From Leptotrichia_A sp041815005 (GTDB lineage Bacteria; Fusobacteriota; Fusobacteriia; Fusobacteriales; Leptotrichiaceae): a stretch of 31,968 bases of DNA. Location of the stretch: contig JBGXYD010000063.1 in assembly GCA_041815005.1 (NCBI GenBank), positions 1 to 31,968 of the forward strand. The letters run 5' to 3'. Position 1 is the first letter of the stretch, and every line of letters begins with the position of its first letter. Shown here in pieces: positions 18,270 through 26,598 of the stretch. The notes beneath the pieces were generated by a model. That model saw only the letters and a list, made by a program, of their open reading frames with translations. It was not told where the DNA came from and ran no database searches. Position numbers and translations under genes: made by a program.

Positions 18270-18614
18270 AAATATAGAAAAAGTGTCACTATCTCCCTGA
18301 CAGTTATAATATACTAGGTCTAAAGGAAGCTATCTGGAAGATTGGAATCTTGACATTGCTTACAGTAAAATGGCTATTGCTTCAGAACAGAAAATGGCAG
18401 TCTTGAAGTTCAAGAAGGGATAGAGGGAATATGTCAAGTTACTTATAGTAGAAAATTCAGCAGAAAATATAACCCCTATTATATATTGGGAGGGGGGTTT
18501 ATAAAATAAATTATTTAAGCTTTGCCGAATAATTGGGGATAATTACTTGACTTGTTATTTTAAATAATGTAAAATAAAATAAATAAATAAATTATTTTAA
18601 GATGGGAGCTGTAA
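18270..18614 (+). other. Gene-less stretch with possible decayed reading frame
   Basis: About 345 bases between lpxD and a lipoprotein gene. It contains an open frame at 18369-18509 with no start codon (46 codons) that reads like protein: EVQEGIEGICQ, then SRKFSRKYNPYY and LGGGFIK. A second frame open just upstream, ending in the stop within 18419-18425, begins SYLEDWNLDIAYSK. The two overlap and could be pieces of one frameshifted gene. I recognise no family. A weak inverted repeat (AACCCC near 18471 with GGGGTT near 18495) lies near the end. The rest of the region holds the promoter at 18547-18575. Confidence 0.3.
18547..18575 (+). promoter_or_regulatory. Sigma70-type promoter for the lipoprotein gene
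   Basis: TTGACT at 18547-18552, a 17-base spacer, and TAAAAT at 18570-18575, about 40 bases before the ATG at 18615. Confidence 0.55.
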
Positions 18615-19280
18615 ATGAAGAAGTTATTATTAGGAATTCTCTTACTCCTAGCTATGGTTAGCTGTGGGAGTAAGCCTGAAACGGTTGTATCAAAGTTTAT
18701 TGACAATATAAAGGAAAAGAAATTTGACGAGGCCTTTAACAACTATGCAGTAAATAAGGAAGCTGAGAGTAACCTTAAGTTGGAATATGAAAATAAGTTT
18801 CAGCAGTTATTTTTTGAAACATTGTTTAAAAATATAGAATATAAAATAATAGAAACAAAGAAACAGGATAATGAAACCTCTATTGTAACAGTGGAAGTTG
18901 AGAATGTGGATGTTCAAGAGGTATTTAAGAAATTGTTTGAAAAGGTTTTACAAGATGCCTTTACAAAAGGAAATGGCACACCCCTTTCTGTAGAAAATGA
19001 ATTCAAGACGATGTTAGAATCAAAGGATGTTCCAAAGGCTAAATATAAGACGGAATTTATTGTTGTTAAGACAGAAAAGGGCAACAAAATAGAAGTTACA
19101 CCCGAAAATTTGGATGTTCTTCTTGGAAAACTAAATACAACTTTGGCAAATCTCGGTAGTTTAGGAAATGACGATTCAGAAAATAATAATTTGCCTATAC
19201 CTAAGACAGATGTAACCAAAGAAGGGCCTACTTCAGGGGAAAACCAGAAACCTAATGAGCCTAAAATAGATAAGAAATAG
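18615..19280 (+). CDS. Small lipoprotein of unknown function
   Basis: A 221 aa secreted lipoprotein. The signal has an MKK start, a Leu-rich core and the lipobox MVSC, with the lipid-modified Cys at residue 17. The mature part begins ETVVSKFIDNIKEKKFDEAF, a helical pattern seen in small periplasmic domains of the NTF2/DUF4878 or DUF5105 kind, though I cannot assign it firmly. It continues with alternating strands and charged helices, and ends in a Pro/Asn/Lys-rich tail (about 185-221) that looks disordered. GGGAG lies upstream of the ATG. It has its own promoter and a terminator (19296-19353), so it is probably monocistronic. Confidence 0.8.
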   Translation: MKKLLLGILLLLAMVSCGSKPETVVSKFIDNIKEKKFDEAFNNYAVNKEAESNLKLEYENKFQQLFFETLFKNIEYKIIETKKQDNETSIVTVEVENVDVQEVFKKLFEKVLQDAFTKGNGTPLSVENEFKTMLESKDVPKAKYKTEFIVVKTEKGNKIEVTPENLDVLLGKLNTTLANLGSLGNDDSENNNLPIPKTDVTKEGPTSGENQKPNEPKIDKK

Positions 19281-19295
19281 AAGTAGGAAAGTGTG

Positions 19296-19353
19296 AATCG
19301 CCCAACTATTTTTTAATCGCATAGGCGATGATAATAGGGGCGATTTTATTTTT
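19296..19353 (+). terminator. Terminator with nested hairpins after the lipoprotein gene
   Basis: AATCGCCC (19296-19303) pairs with GGGCGATT (19338-19345), followed by TTATTTTTATTT. Inside lies a second small palindrome, ATCGCATAGGCGAT, built from the same ATCGC word, so alternative pairings are possible. Confidence 0.65.
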
Positions 19354-19355
19354 AT

Positions 19356-19384
19356 TTGTTAGGAAAATAAATTTATTTTAATAT
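19356..19384 (+). promoter_or_regulatory. Possible promoter for hslO
   Basis: TTGTTA at 19356-19361 and TAATAT at 19379-19384 with a 17-base spacer, about 90 bases before the hslO ATG. The match is moderate and the region is AT-rich, so chance is possible. Confidence 0.35.
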
Positions 19385-19474
19385 ATAAACTGGGTAGAAG
19401 AAAAGAAGGAAAAAAGTCATATGGGAATCAAATTTTAAAGTTGTAGAATAAATAAACAGGAAAAGGAAATAATA

Positions 19475-20443
19475 ATGAAGAAAATAATAACGGAGGAAGT
19501 TGATAGGAAGTCTTACCTTGTAAGGGGAACCAGCAAATGTGCCAGATTTTTTGTATGTGACACAACAGAGATAGTAAAAGAGGGTAAAAGTATTCATAAC
19601 CTTGATCCAATAGGGACTATGATATTTGGAAAATTTTTGACTGCTGTGGCAATGATAGGAAAGGATTTGAAGGGGGAAAGGGATATTGTAACCTTGAGAA
19701 TGTCAGGAGATGGACCCTATGGAAATATGGTCGCTACCGGAAACAGCAATGGGGAAGTAAAGGGGTATATGCATGCCCCGACAGAAAAATTGCATCAGAT
19801 TATAGATGAAGAAGGGAACTTTTTACAGGACGGTACAGGACAAATAAGATTTATAGGGGAGGGGACTTTTCAAATTATAAAGGATTTGGGGCTAAAGGAT
19901 CCCTTTTCAGGTCTTATACAGCTGGAATCAGAGGACATGGGAGAAATAGTGGCAAATTATTTTTTCCTGTCTGATCAGGTGAAGTCTGTAGTTTCCCTTG
20001 GAGTAAAAATAGATGAAAATGGAGAAGTAATAAAGGCAGGAGGATATATAGTCCAGCTTCTTCCGGGAGTGGAGGAAGGGTTTATAGATAAGTTGGAGGA
20101 TAAGCTGAGACAGATAAGGAGTATAACCGAACTCCTTATAGGTGGGCTTTCCCTTGAAGAGATAGTAGAGCTTCTGTATGAAGATATATCAGCTGTGGAA
20201 GATGAGTCTGATATGGAGGGGGCTCACAAAAAGGTATATGTGGAAGATTTTGAAATACTGGAAAAATCCAACTTGGAATATAAGTGTAGTTGCTCCCGTG
20301 AAAAATATTTTAAGGGAGTTATTACACTAGGAAAAGAAGAAATAGAAGAAATTCTGGAAGAAGAAGGGGAAATAGAGGTTCAGTGTCATTTTTGCGGGAA
20401 AAAATACAAATTTACAGAAGTAGACTTTAAGGGATTTTTTTAG
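19475..20443 (+). CDS. hslO: Redox-regulated holdase chaperone Hsp33
   Basis: Cytoplasmic chaperone that is inactive when reduced and zinc-bound, and binds unfolding proteins after oxidation. It is 322 aa, slightly longer than the usual 290. The N-terminal Hsp33 domain includes SGDGPYGNMVATGNSNGEVKGY near 72-94 and RFIGEGTFQIIKDLG. The C-terminal redox switch has the four zinc cysteines C271-x-C273 and C304-x2-C307, all present. A charged Glu-rich linker lies between the cysteine pairs. A purine-rich AAAAGGA site precedes the ATG. The lone gene with its own upstream and downstream signals fits independent stress expression. Confidence 0.95.
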   Translation: MKKIITEEVDRKSYLVRGTSKCARFFVCDTTEIVKEGKSIHNLDPIGTMIFGKFLTAVAMIGKDLKGERDIVTLRMSGDGPYGNMVATGNSNGEVKGYMHAPTEKLHQIIDEEGNFLQDGTGQIRFIGEGTFQIIKDLGLKDPFSGLIQLESEDMGEIVANYFFLSDQVKSVVSLGVKIDENGEVIKAGGYIVQLLPGVEEGFIDKLEDKLRQIRSITELLIGGLSLEEIVELLYEDISAVEDESDMEGAHKKVYVEDFEILEKSNLEYKCSCSREKYFKGVITLGKEEIEEILEEEGEIEVQCHFCGKKYKFTEVDFKGFF

Positions 20444-20545
20444 GGTTTCTTCTAGAAGATTTTTAAAGAAATTTTAGAAAATATTTTGGGAGTTTCCATT
20501 AAATTTTTTCAAATATTTATCTAAATATCTTCAAATAAATGAGAT

Positions 20546-20573
20546 TTTACAAGGGTTAAAAAATAAGTATAAT
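20546..20573 (+). promoter_or_regulatory. Promoter for the ddl-luxS-tatD-acpS run
   Basis: TTTACA at 20546-20551, a 16-base spacer and a perfect TATAAT at 20568-20573, about 20 bases before the ddl ATG at 20596. The leader would be very short. Confidence 0.55.
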
Positions 20574-20595
20574 AGGATAAGGAAAAGAGGAAAAA

Positions 20596-21522
20596 ATGTC
20601 AAAATTAAAAGTAGGTGTAATCAGAGGTGGAGTTTCCACAGAAAGGGAAGTTTCATTAAAAACAGGAAGCGAGATAGTAAGTAATCTTAACAGGGATAAA
20701 TACCAAGTATATGATATAGTAATAGACAATGAAAAAGAAGTATTTGAAAAGGTGTCAGGACTAGGGTTGGACTTTGTATATATAGCTCTGCATGGAAGTT
20801 TCGGAGAAGACGGTAGAATACAGTCGATTCTTGAAAGTCTTGGAATAAAATATAGCGGTTCGGGGGTAATGACAAGTGCAGTATGTATGGATAAGGAAAT
20901 TACCAAGAGAGTGGTATCCAGCTATGGAGTAAGGGTTGCAAAGGGTGTCAGTGTAAGAAGAGGAGAAAAGGCTGATTTTGAAAGTATAAAAAGTAAGCTG
21001 GGAGATACGGTTGTTGTAAAGCCCAATAGTGGAGGTTCAAGTATAGGGGTCAGTTTCGTTAAGAATCAGGAGGAGCTTGAAAAGGGGCTTGAACTTGTAT
21101 TTAGTATGGATAAGGAAGCACTTATAGAGGAAACCTTAAAGGGGGTGGAAATAAGTGTTCCTGTCATAGACGGTAGAGTATACCCCACATTGAAGATAGA
21201 AGCTGTGGCTGGAGAATACTTCGACTATGAGTCGAAGTATGCAGACGGAGGGGCAAGAGAATTTGTTTATGAATTTCCTGAAGAAATTCAGAAGGAGATA
21301 GACAAATTCGCCACTGACAGTTATTATGCCATGAAATGTGAAGGTTTTGCAAGAATTGATTTTATGGTGGTTAATGGGGAGATCCCTTATTTTATGGAGG
21401 TAAATACATTACCTGGAATGACTGCTGCAAGCCTTTTGCCTAAAAGCACAGCCTATAAAGGTTATAGCTATTCAGAAACGCTAGACTTGCTTATAGGGGC
21501 TTCAATAAAAGAAGGAAAATAG
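20596..21522 (+). CDS. ddl: D-alanine--D-alanine ligase
   Basis: ATP-grasp enzyme that joins two D-alanines for the peptidoglycan stem peptide, 308 aa, cytoplasmic. Landmarks in order: GGVSTEREVSL near residue 11, LHGSFGEDG near 63, CMDKEITKRV, the ATP-grasp loop VKPNSGGSSIGV near 141, EYFDYESKY and the Mg-binding EVNTLPGMT near 267. The Tyr in the YFDYESKY loop is the residue expected of true D-Ala-D-Ala ligases rather than the D-Ala-D-lactate enzymes of vancomycin resistance. GAGGAAAAA precedes the ATG. It heads a run of same-strand genes (luxS, tatD, acpS). Confidence 0.96.
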   Translation: MSKLKVGVIRGGVSTEREVSLKTGSEIVSNLNRDKYQVYDIVIDNEKEVFEKVSGLGLDFVYIALHGSFGEDGRIQSILESLGIKYSGSGVMTSAVCMDKEITKRVVSSYGVRVAKGVSVRRGEKADFESIKSKLGDTVVVKPNSGGSSIGVSFVKNQEELEKGLELVFSMDKEALIEETLKGVEISVPVIDGRVYPTLKIEAVAGEYFDYESKYADGGAREFVYEFPEEIQKEIDKFATDSYYAMKCEGFARIDFMVVNGEIPYFMEVNTLPGMTAASLLPKSTAYKGYSYSETLDLLIGASIKEGK

Positions 21523-21582
21523 GAGAATGGGAATATAGGAATAAAGAACCATACAGGAATTCAAGGAAGGATGAGGGATAAA

Positions 21583-22062
21583 ATGGAAAGAATAGCAAGT
21601 TTTCAAGTGGATCATATAAGGCTCAATAGGGGCATATATGTTTCAAGAATAGATGAAGTAAATGGAAACTATCTTACGAGTTTTGACATAAGGATGAAAC
21701 TACCCAACAGGGAGCCTGTAATAAATATTGCCGAACTCCACACAATGGAACATCTAGGGGCGACATTTTTGAGAAACCATCCTGTGTGGAAGGATGAAGT
21801 GGTGTATTTTGGGCCGATGGGGTGTAGGACAGGGTTCTACCTTATTTTAAAGGGAAGACTCCAATCAAAGGATATAGTGGAACTTATAAGGGAAACTTAT
21901 GAGTTTATGGCAAACTTTGAAGGGGAAATACCTGGAGCTACAGCTATTGAATGCGGGAATTATCTAGATCAAAACCTTTCGATGGCAAAGTATGAGGCTA
22001 GCAAATATGTGGAGGAAACATTGAATTGTCTAGACGAGGAAAATTTGAATTATCCAGAATAG
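21583..22062 (+). CDS. luxS: S-ribosylhomocysteine lyase LuxS
   Basis: Iron/zinc enzyme of the activated methyl cycle that splits S-ribosylhomocysteine into homocysteine and the precursor of autoinducer-2, about 159 aa. All key residues are visible: the metal ligands H53 and H57 in ELHTMEH, C124 in AIECGNY, and the catalytic C81 in GPMGCRTGFY. I place the start at ATG 21583, a few bases after GAGGGA. The ATG at 21571 would add four residues but lies directly against its ribosome site, too close. It lies 60 bases after ddl. Pfs (the enzyme making its substrate) is not in the window. Confidence 0.96.
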   Translation: MERIASFQVDHIRLNRGIYVSRIDEVNGNYLTSFDIRMKLPNREPVINIAELHTMEHLGATFLRNHPVWKDEVVYFGPMGCRTGFYLILKGRLQSKDIVELIRETYEFMANFEGEIPGATAIECGNYLDQNLSMAKYEASKYVEETLNCLDEENLNYPE

Positions 22063-22139
22063 AAGAAAGCATACCGAAGGATAGGAATATTTTTTCCATA
22101 AGATAAATGACAGGCTAAAAAGGAAAGAGGAATAGAAAA

Positions 22140-22907
22140 ATGTCAAAAATAATAGATACTCATACCCATATATATGACAAGCAGTTTATAGGGGACTTTG
22201 ACAGGGTAATGGAGGATATAGAAGAGAAGATGGAGGGGATAGTCAGTATCGGCTTTGATTTGGAAAGTTCATTGAAGAGTCTTAGCCTGGCACACAAATA
22301 TCCCTTTGTCTATGCAGTTGTAGGAGTTCATCCTGTGGATATAAAAAAATATGATGAAAATGTGGAAAAGGAGCTGAAAAGGCTTGCTCTTACAGAAGAA
22401 AAGGTTGTAGCCATAGGAGAAATAGGTCTTGATTACCATTGGATGGAGGATCCTAAGGATGTGCAGGCTGAAGGATTCAGGAAACAAATGAGGCTTGCAG
22501 AAGATGTAGATAAGCCAGTTGTAATCCATACAAGGGAGGCGTTAAAGGATACTCTTGATATTTTATCGGAGTTTCCAAATGTAGGAGGAATCCTCCACTG
22601 CTACCCAGGTTCCTATGAATCTGCAAAACCTTTTCTGGACAGATATTATGTAGGTATAGGAGGAACGGTAACCTTTAAGAATAACAAAAAAACAAAGGAA
22701 CTGGTAAAGGACATTTCTCTGGATAAAATTGTGGTTGAGACAGACAGTCCATATTTGACTCCCGTTCCATACAGGGGAAAACGGAATGAACCTGTCTATA
22801 CAGAATATGTGGTGGAGGAAATAGCCAGGATAAAGGAAATACCGATGGAGGAAGTTATAAGAATCACTACTGAAAATGCCAAAAGAATATATAGAATAAA
22901 AGTATAG
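22140..22907 (+). CDS. tatD: TatD-family metal-dependent deoxyribonuclease
   Basis: Amidohydrolase-fold nuclease (TatD/YcfH type), 255 aa, cytoplasmic. The metal-binding pattern is complete: DTHTH with H8 and H10, GEIGLDYH with E94, VIHTREA with H130, LHCYPG with H153 and ETDSPYLTP with D202. A GGAAAGAGG site lies before the ATG. The family acts as 3'-5' exonuclease or DNase in repair or turnover; the exact member (TatD against YcfH/YabD) is not settled by sequence alone. It sits between luxS and acpS on the same strand; only 31 bases separate it from the acpS start. Confidence 0.93.
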   Translation: MSKIIDTHTHIYDKQFIGDFDRVMEDIEEKMEGIVSIGFDLESSLKSLSLAHKYPFVYAVVGVHPVDIKKYDENVEKELKRLALTEEKVVAIGEIGLDYHWMEDPKDVQAEGFRKQMRLAEDVDKPVVIHTREALKDTLDILSEFPNVGGILHCYPGSYESAKPFLDRYYVGIGGTVTFKNNKKTKELVKDISLDKIVVETDSPYLTPVPYRGKRNEPVYTEYVVEEIARIKEIPMEEVIRITTENAKRIYRIKV

Positions 22908-22938
22908 AAGACAGCAGTATATGGAGGGAGTATACGGA

Positions 22939-23343
22939 ATGGAAATATACGGAATAGGAACGGATATAATTGAAATAGAGAGAATAAGGGAGGCTATCCA
23001 CAGGACTGCTTCTTTTAAGAAGAAGGTGTATACCCAAAAGGAAATAGAATATATAGAAACGAAAAAGAACCCCTATGCCAGCTATGCAGGTAGATTTGCG
23101 GCAAAGGAAGCAGTATCGAAGGCTTTAGGTACAGGGATAAGAGGCTTTTCATTAAGTGATGTGGAAATAGTAAATGATGTACTTGGAAAACCTGTGGTAA
23201 ATCTCTACAATGTCCTAAAGGAAGTGGCAGAAGGAATGAAAATACAGATAAGCATATCCCATAGTAGGGAATATGCTGTTTCCACAGTCATAATCTATAA
23301 GGAAGGGAGAAAGAGGGATGAAGATATGGATAAGAAAGATTAA
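22939..23343 (+). CDS. acpS: Holo-[acyl-carrier-protein] synthase
   Basis: Transfers 4'-phosphopantetheine from coenzyme A to the Ser of acyl carrier protein; needed for fatty acid and lipid A synthesis. The protein is 134 aa. The metal ligands are D9 in GTDIIEIERI and E57 in RFAAKEAVSKALG, and ISISHSREYA matches the family C-terminal motif. I choose ATG 22939 because GGAGGG (22923-22928) sits ten bases before it and the protein then begins at the normal MEIYGIGTD; an in-frame ATG at 22921 overlaps that ribosome site. Its last 26 bases overlap the next gene in another frame, indicating translational coupling. Confidence 0.95.
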   Translation: MEIYGIGTDIIEIERIREAIHRTASFKKKVYTQKEIEYIETKKNPYASYAGRFAAKEAVSKALGTGIRGFSLSDVEIVNDVLGKPVVNLYNVLKEVAEGMKIQISISHSREYAVSTVIIYKEGRKRDEDMDKKD

Positions 23344-24598
23344 GATTACCCAGAACAGATTGTCTGTAATATTGTTTATATCGGTTTTTCTTATCATGTC
23401 AGGTAGTCTCTCCCTTTCAGCAGAAAAGGTAAAGATAGAGTACTTTGGAAGGGATGACTGTAAAAACTGTATAAATTTGAAGGAATTTTTAGGGAAAATT
23501 GCCAAAGAAAGAGATGACCTTGAAGTGGTGGAATATGAAATAGATAAAAATAATGAAGCAAAAGGTCTTTTTGATGAAGTAACTGAAAAACTGAAATTAG
23601 TTAAGGGAACTCCTATAATCTATGTAAATGAGCGTGTGATACAGGGGTATAATACAGCAGATACCACAGGACAGGAGCTGATAAAGGAAATTAATGGAGG
23701 TTTGGAAAAAGGGAAAAATGGGCAAAAGATTCCTACATTGATGGAGTTTGTTGAAAATGGAAATTTCAGTAACGTAGCAAAAGATGGAGCCATCTGTGAA
23801 ATTAACGGGGTATGTGAAATTCCTGGAGGAATTGACAAGGATAAGCAGGTTATTGTAAATATCCCCTTCATAAACAAACCTGTAGATTTGACAAATTATT
23901 CCCTTCCTTTAATGTCTGTTGTGCTTGGAACAATAGACGGTTTTAATCCTTGTGCCATGTGGGTACTTGTATTGTTTTTAACAGCTCTTATTGCAGTTGG
24001 GAATAAGGTGAAAATGTTTAGGGTGGCAGGGCTTTTCATTCTTGCAGAAGCTGTAATGTATTATCTTATACTGACAGCATGGCTTTATACTTGGGATTTT
24101 GTAGGTCTTGATAAGTGGATTACTCCTATTGTCGGTGTTGTGGCAGTTGTTGGAGGAATATTTTTTATACGAAACTATTTGAAAAAAGGGGATACTTTAG
24201 AGTGTGAAGTTACAGATTTCAAAAAAAGGGCTGAAATTTCACAAAAAATAAAAGATATTGCCAATAAACCTTTTACTTTACTTACTGCTATTGGAATAAT
24301 AGGATTGTCACTGTCTGTAAATGTAATAGAATTTGCATGTTCTGTGGGTATACCTCAAACATTCACAAAAATACTTCAGATAAATAATATTTCCTTTATA
24401 CAGAGACAGATTTATACAGTTGTATATATATTAGGGTACATGATTGATGATTTTATTGTATTTGGACTGGCATTACTAAGTGTAAATAAACTTCATCTTA
24501 CAACAAAATATTCAAAATGGATGAATCTTTTTGGAGGAATATTAATGATAATACTTGGTTTAATAATGATATTTAAACCGAGCTGGCTAGTATTGTAA
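23318..24598 (+). CDS. Glutaredoxin/thioredoxin-like domain fused to CcdA/DsbD-like membrane domain
   Basis: A 426 aa envelope thiol-redox protein. The signal or anchor segment (about 14-34) is followed by a small thioredoxin-fold domain (about 37-130) with the active pair C48-x2-C51 and the cis-Pro turn GTPIIYV. A linker contains C160 and C166. About six membrane segments follow (from about 197 to the end). GFNPCAMW (C212) and EFACSVGIPQT (C341) provide the two intramembrane cysteines expected of CcdA/DsbD electron carriers. The domain order, redox domain first and membrane domain second, resembles a minimal DsbD. It presumably carries reducing power from the cytoplasm outward. It overlaps acpS by 26 bases and is followed by a terminator. 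The substrate is unknown. Confidence 0.88.
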   Translation: MKIWIRKIKITQNRLSVILFISVFLIMSGSLSLSAEKVKIEYFGRDDCKNCINLKEFLGKIAKERDDLEVVEYEIDKNNEAKGLFDEVTEKLKLVKGTPIIYVNERVIQGYNTADTTGQELIKEINGGLEKGKNGQKIPTLMEFVENGNFSNVAKDGAICEINGVCEIPGGIDKDKQVIVNIPFINKPVDLTNYSLPLMSVVLGTIDGFNPCAMWVLVLFLTALIAVGNKVKMFRVAGLFILAEAVMYYLILTAWLYTWDFVGLDKWITPIVGVVAVVGGIFFIRNYLKKGDTLECEVTDFKKRAEISQKIKDIANKPFTLLTAIGIIGLSLSVNVIEFACSVGIPQTFTKILQINNISFIQRQIYTVVYILGYMIDDFIVFGLALLSVNKLHLTTKYSKWMNLFGGILMIILGLIMIFKPSWLVL

Positions 24599-24625
24599 AG
24601 TTTTGAAAAGGTCAAAAAATGAAAG

Positions 24626-24660
24626 AAAAGATTATTGAGTGAAATTAATAATCTTTTTGT
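24626..24660 (+). terminator. Terminator after the redox membrane protein
   Basis: A perfect 11-base inverted repeat (AAAAGATTATT at 24626-24636 with AATAATCTTTT at 24647-24657), with the T-run TTTTTG, 28 bases after the stop. It closes the ddl to acpS run. Confidence 0.75.
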
Positions 24661-24728
24661 TATTTAAATTATAATTTTTTAGTAGTTTTAAAAAGATATA
24701 ATTTTGAAGAGAGTAAAAAAAAGTACCC

Positions 24729-24756
24729 CGAAATTTTATTTACGACTAAAATTTCG
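24729..24756. repeat. Perfect 10-base inverted repeat upstream of selO
   Basis: CGAAATTTTA (24729-24738) and TAAAATTTCG (24747-24756) flank an eight-base spacer. No T-run follows, so it is not a normal terminator. Its place about 100 bases before the selO start would suit an operator or an RNA leader stem. No clear promoter box was found nearby. Confidence 0.45.
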
Positions 24757-24854
24757 CTTAACAGGAGAAATTTAATATCGTTAGCAAAAAATAAAAATTA
24801 AACCAGTTTTTCTATTTATTTATGAAAACAAAAAAATCAGAAGGAGAGGATAAA

Positions 24855-26369
24855 ATGCCTTTAAAATTAAAGAATACCTATTATGAAAAATTACCTGGCA
24901 GCTTTTATTCAAGAATAGATATTAAGGGGACAAAAGCACCTGAGCTTTTAATTTTTAATGGAAAATTGGCAAAAGAGCTCGGTTTTAATGAAGAGGAAAT
25001 ATCTGTTATGGAGAAGGAGGGGAGTCATCTATTTTCTGGAAATAAATCCATCAAAGATTCAGTTCCCATTGCTCAGGCATATGCAGGACATCAGTTTGGA
25101 CATTTTACCATGCTGGGGGACGGAAGGGCTGTACTTCTAGGAGAAAAGGAGACAAAGGATGGAAATCTTTATGATATACATCTTAAAGGGGCAGGTGTAA
25201 CTCCATATTCTAGACGAGGAGACGGTAAAGCAGTATTGACTCCAATGTTACGGGAATATATTATAAGTGAAGGCATGTATTATCTTGGAATCCCCACAAC
25301 TAGAAGTCTCGCTATAATAAAAACAGGGGAAAAGGTTCTTAGGGAATCTGAAAAGGAAGGGGCAATTTTGGTGCGAATAGCGAAAAGCCATATAAGGGTG
25401 GGAACCTTTCAGTTTGTTGCAGAATTTGGAAGTTATGAGGACTTAAAAAAACTGGCAGACTATACTATTGATAGACTTTTTCCACATATAGTAGATATGG
25501 AGGAATGGCAATCCAACAGGAGGTATCTACTTCTTGTGAGGGAGGTAGTGAAAGGACAGGCTAATCTCATAGCCCAGTGGAGCTTAACAGGATTTGTACA
25601 CGGAGTGATGAATACAGATAATATGTCTATTTCAGGAGAAACGTTAGACTATGGACCTTGTGCCTTTATGGATATATATTATCCTGATACGGTTTTTAGT
25701 TCTATAGACATTTATGGAAGATACTCTTATGGAAATCAGCCCTATATGGGATTGTGGAATTTAACGGTATTTTCTGAAAGTATTTATCCCCTCTTTGATT
25801 ATATCTTTAATGAAGCCAGCAGTATGGATATAACAGGAGAAGAGGCACAAATACTCCTTCAGCATGAATTATTAGAATATAATAATTTATATAGGAAATA
25901 TTGGGTTTCTGGAATGGGTAAAAAATTAGGGCTGGCTAAAGTAGCAGAAAAGGATGAATTACTATTTAAGGAGCTACTGGAAATTATGAAAAAATACAAG
26001 GCTGACTATACAAATACATTTGTAGCTTTGACAGAGGATAGATTTCCTATGGAAGACAATGTAAACGGATCTCTCTATAGTAGCCTAGAATTTCAGAAGT
26101 GGAAAGAAAAATGGAAGAAAAGACTTACAGAAGAAGGGAGATGCAGCGATGAAATAAAAAATAATATGAGAACACATAATCCCTTTGTAATACCGAGAAA
26201 TCATATTGTTGATGAAGTTCTGGAAGAAGCAGAAAAAGGTAATTTAGCTCCTATGGAAAATCTTCTTGAGATACTGTCTCATCCATATGACCATAAAGTT
26301 AAAATTCCTGAAAAATATAAGATTCCCAAAATAACGAAGATACCTTATACGACTTACTGCGGTACATGA
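24855..26369 (+). CDS. selO: Protein adenylyltransferase SelO (YdiU family)
   Basis: Kinase-fold enzyme that transfers AMP from ATP to protein hydroxyls (AMPylation) and helps in oxidative stress. The protein is about 504 aa. Family motifs: AQAYAGHQFGHFTMLGDGRA, DIHLKGAGVTPYSRRGDGKAVL, GIPTTRSLAI, and the metal-site region HGVMNTDNMSISGETLDYGPCAF. The chain ends in YCGT, with Cys at the antepenultimate position where some homologues carry selenocysteine, so this is the cysteine version. I choose ATG 24855, five bases after AAGGAGAGGA; an ATG at 24822 lacks a ribosome site. It stands alone between the terminator at 24626 and the convergent sirtuin gene. Confidence 0.94.
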   Translation: MPLKLKNTYYEKLPGSFYSRIDIKGTKAPELLIFNGKLAKELGFNEEEISVMEKEGSHLFSGNKSIKDSVPIAQAYAGHQFGHFTMLGDGRAVLLGEKETKDGNLYDIHLKGAGVTPYSRRGDGKAVLTPMLREYIISEGMYYLGIPTTRSLAIIKTGEKVLRESEKEGAILVRIAKSHIRVGTFQFVAEFGSYEDLKKLADYTIDRLFPHIVDMEEWQSNRRYLLLVREVVKGQANLIAQWSLTGFVHGVMNTDNMSISGETLDYGPCAFMDIYYPDTVFSSIDIYGRYSYGNQPYMGLWNLTVFSESIYPLFDYIFNEASSMDITGEEAQILLQHELLEYNNLYRKYWVSGMGKKLGLAKVAEKDELLFKELLEIMKKYKADYTNTFVALTEDRFPMEDNVNGSLYSSLEFQKWKEKWKKRLTEEGRCSDEIKNNMRTHNPFVIPRNHIVDEVLEEAEKGNLAPMENLLEILSHPYDHKVKIPEKYKIPKITKIPYTTYCGT

Positions 26370-26598
26370 TTATAAATTCTTACTCCATCTGATGTACTGG
26401 TAAGTACAGAATTTTTACTTTATAGGATTTTCTGCGATATGGATTGTAAACTTATCGAAAATAATACAGTACATTCAAAATAGATTGTCATATTTTAACT
26501 CTTGACGGAGATGACAATATAAAAGATAACCTCATTTATTCTGTCTTATGTAGCACCAAAAGTTTACATAAAGATGACATAAATTTAGACAGTTTAAG
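26370..26598. other. Convergent intergenic region selO / sirtuin
   Basis: Non-coding stretch between two genes that point at each other. ATTGTCAT (26484-26491) is complementary to ATGACAAT (26511-26518), a possible stem, but neither side has a strong T-run. I see no gene. Confidence 0.4.

Noticed and set aside
19475..19610. Minus-strand frames overlapping the start of hslO
   Set aside because: Antisense to the conserved Hsp33 N-terminus, no ribosome site, no recognisable domain.
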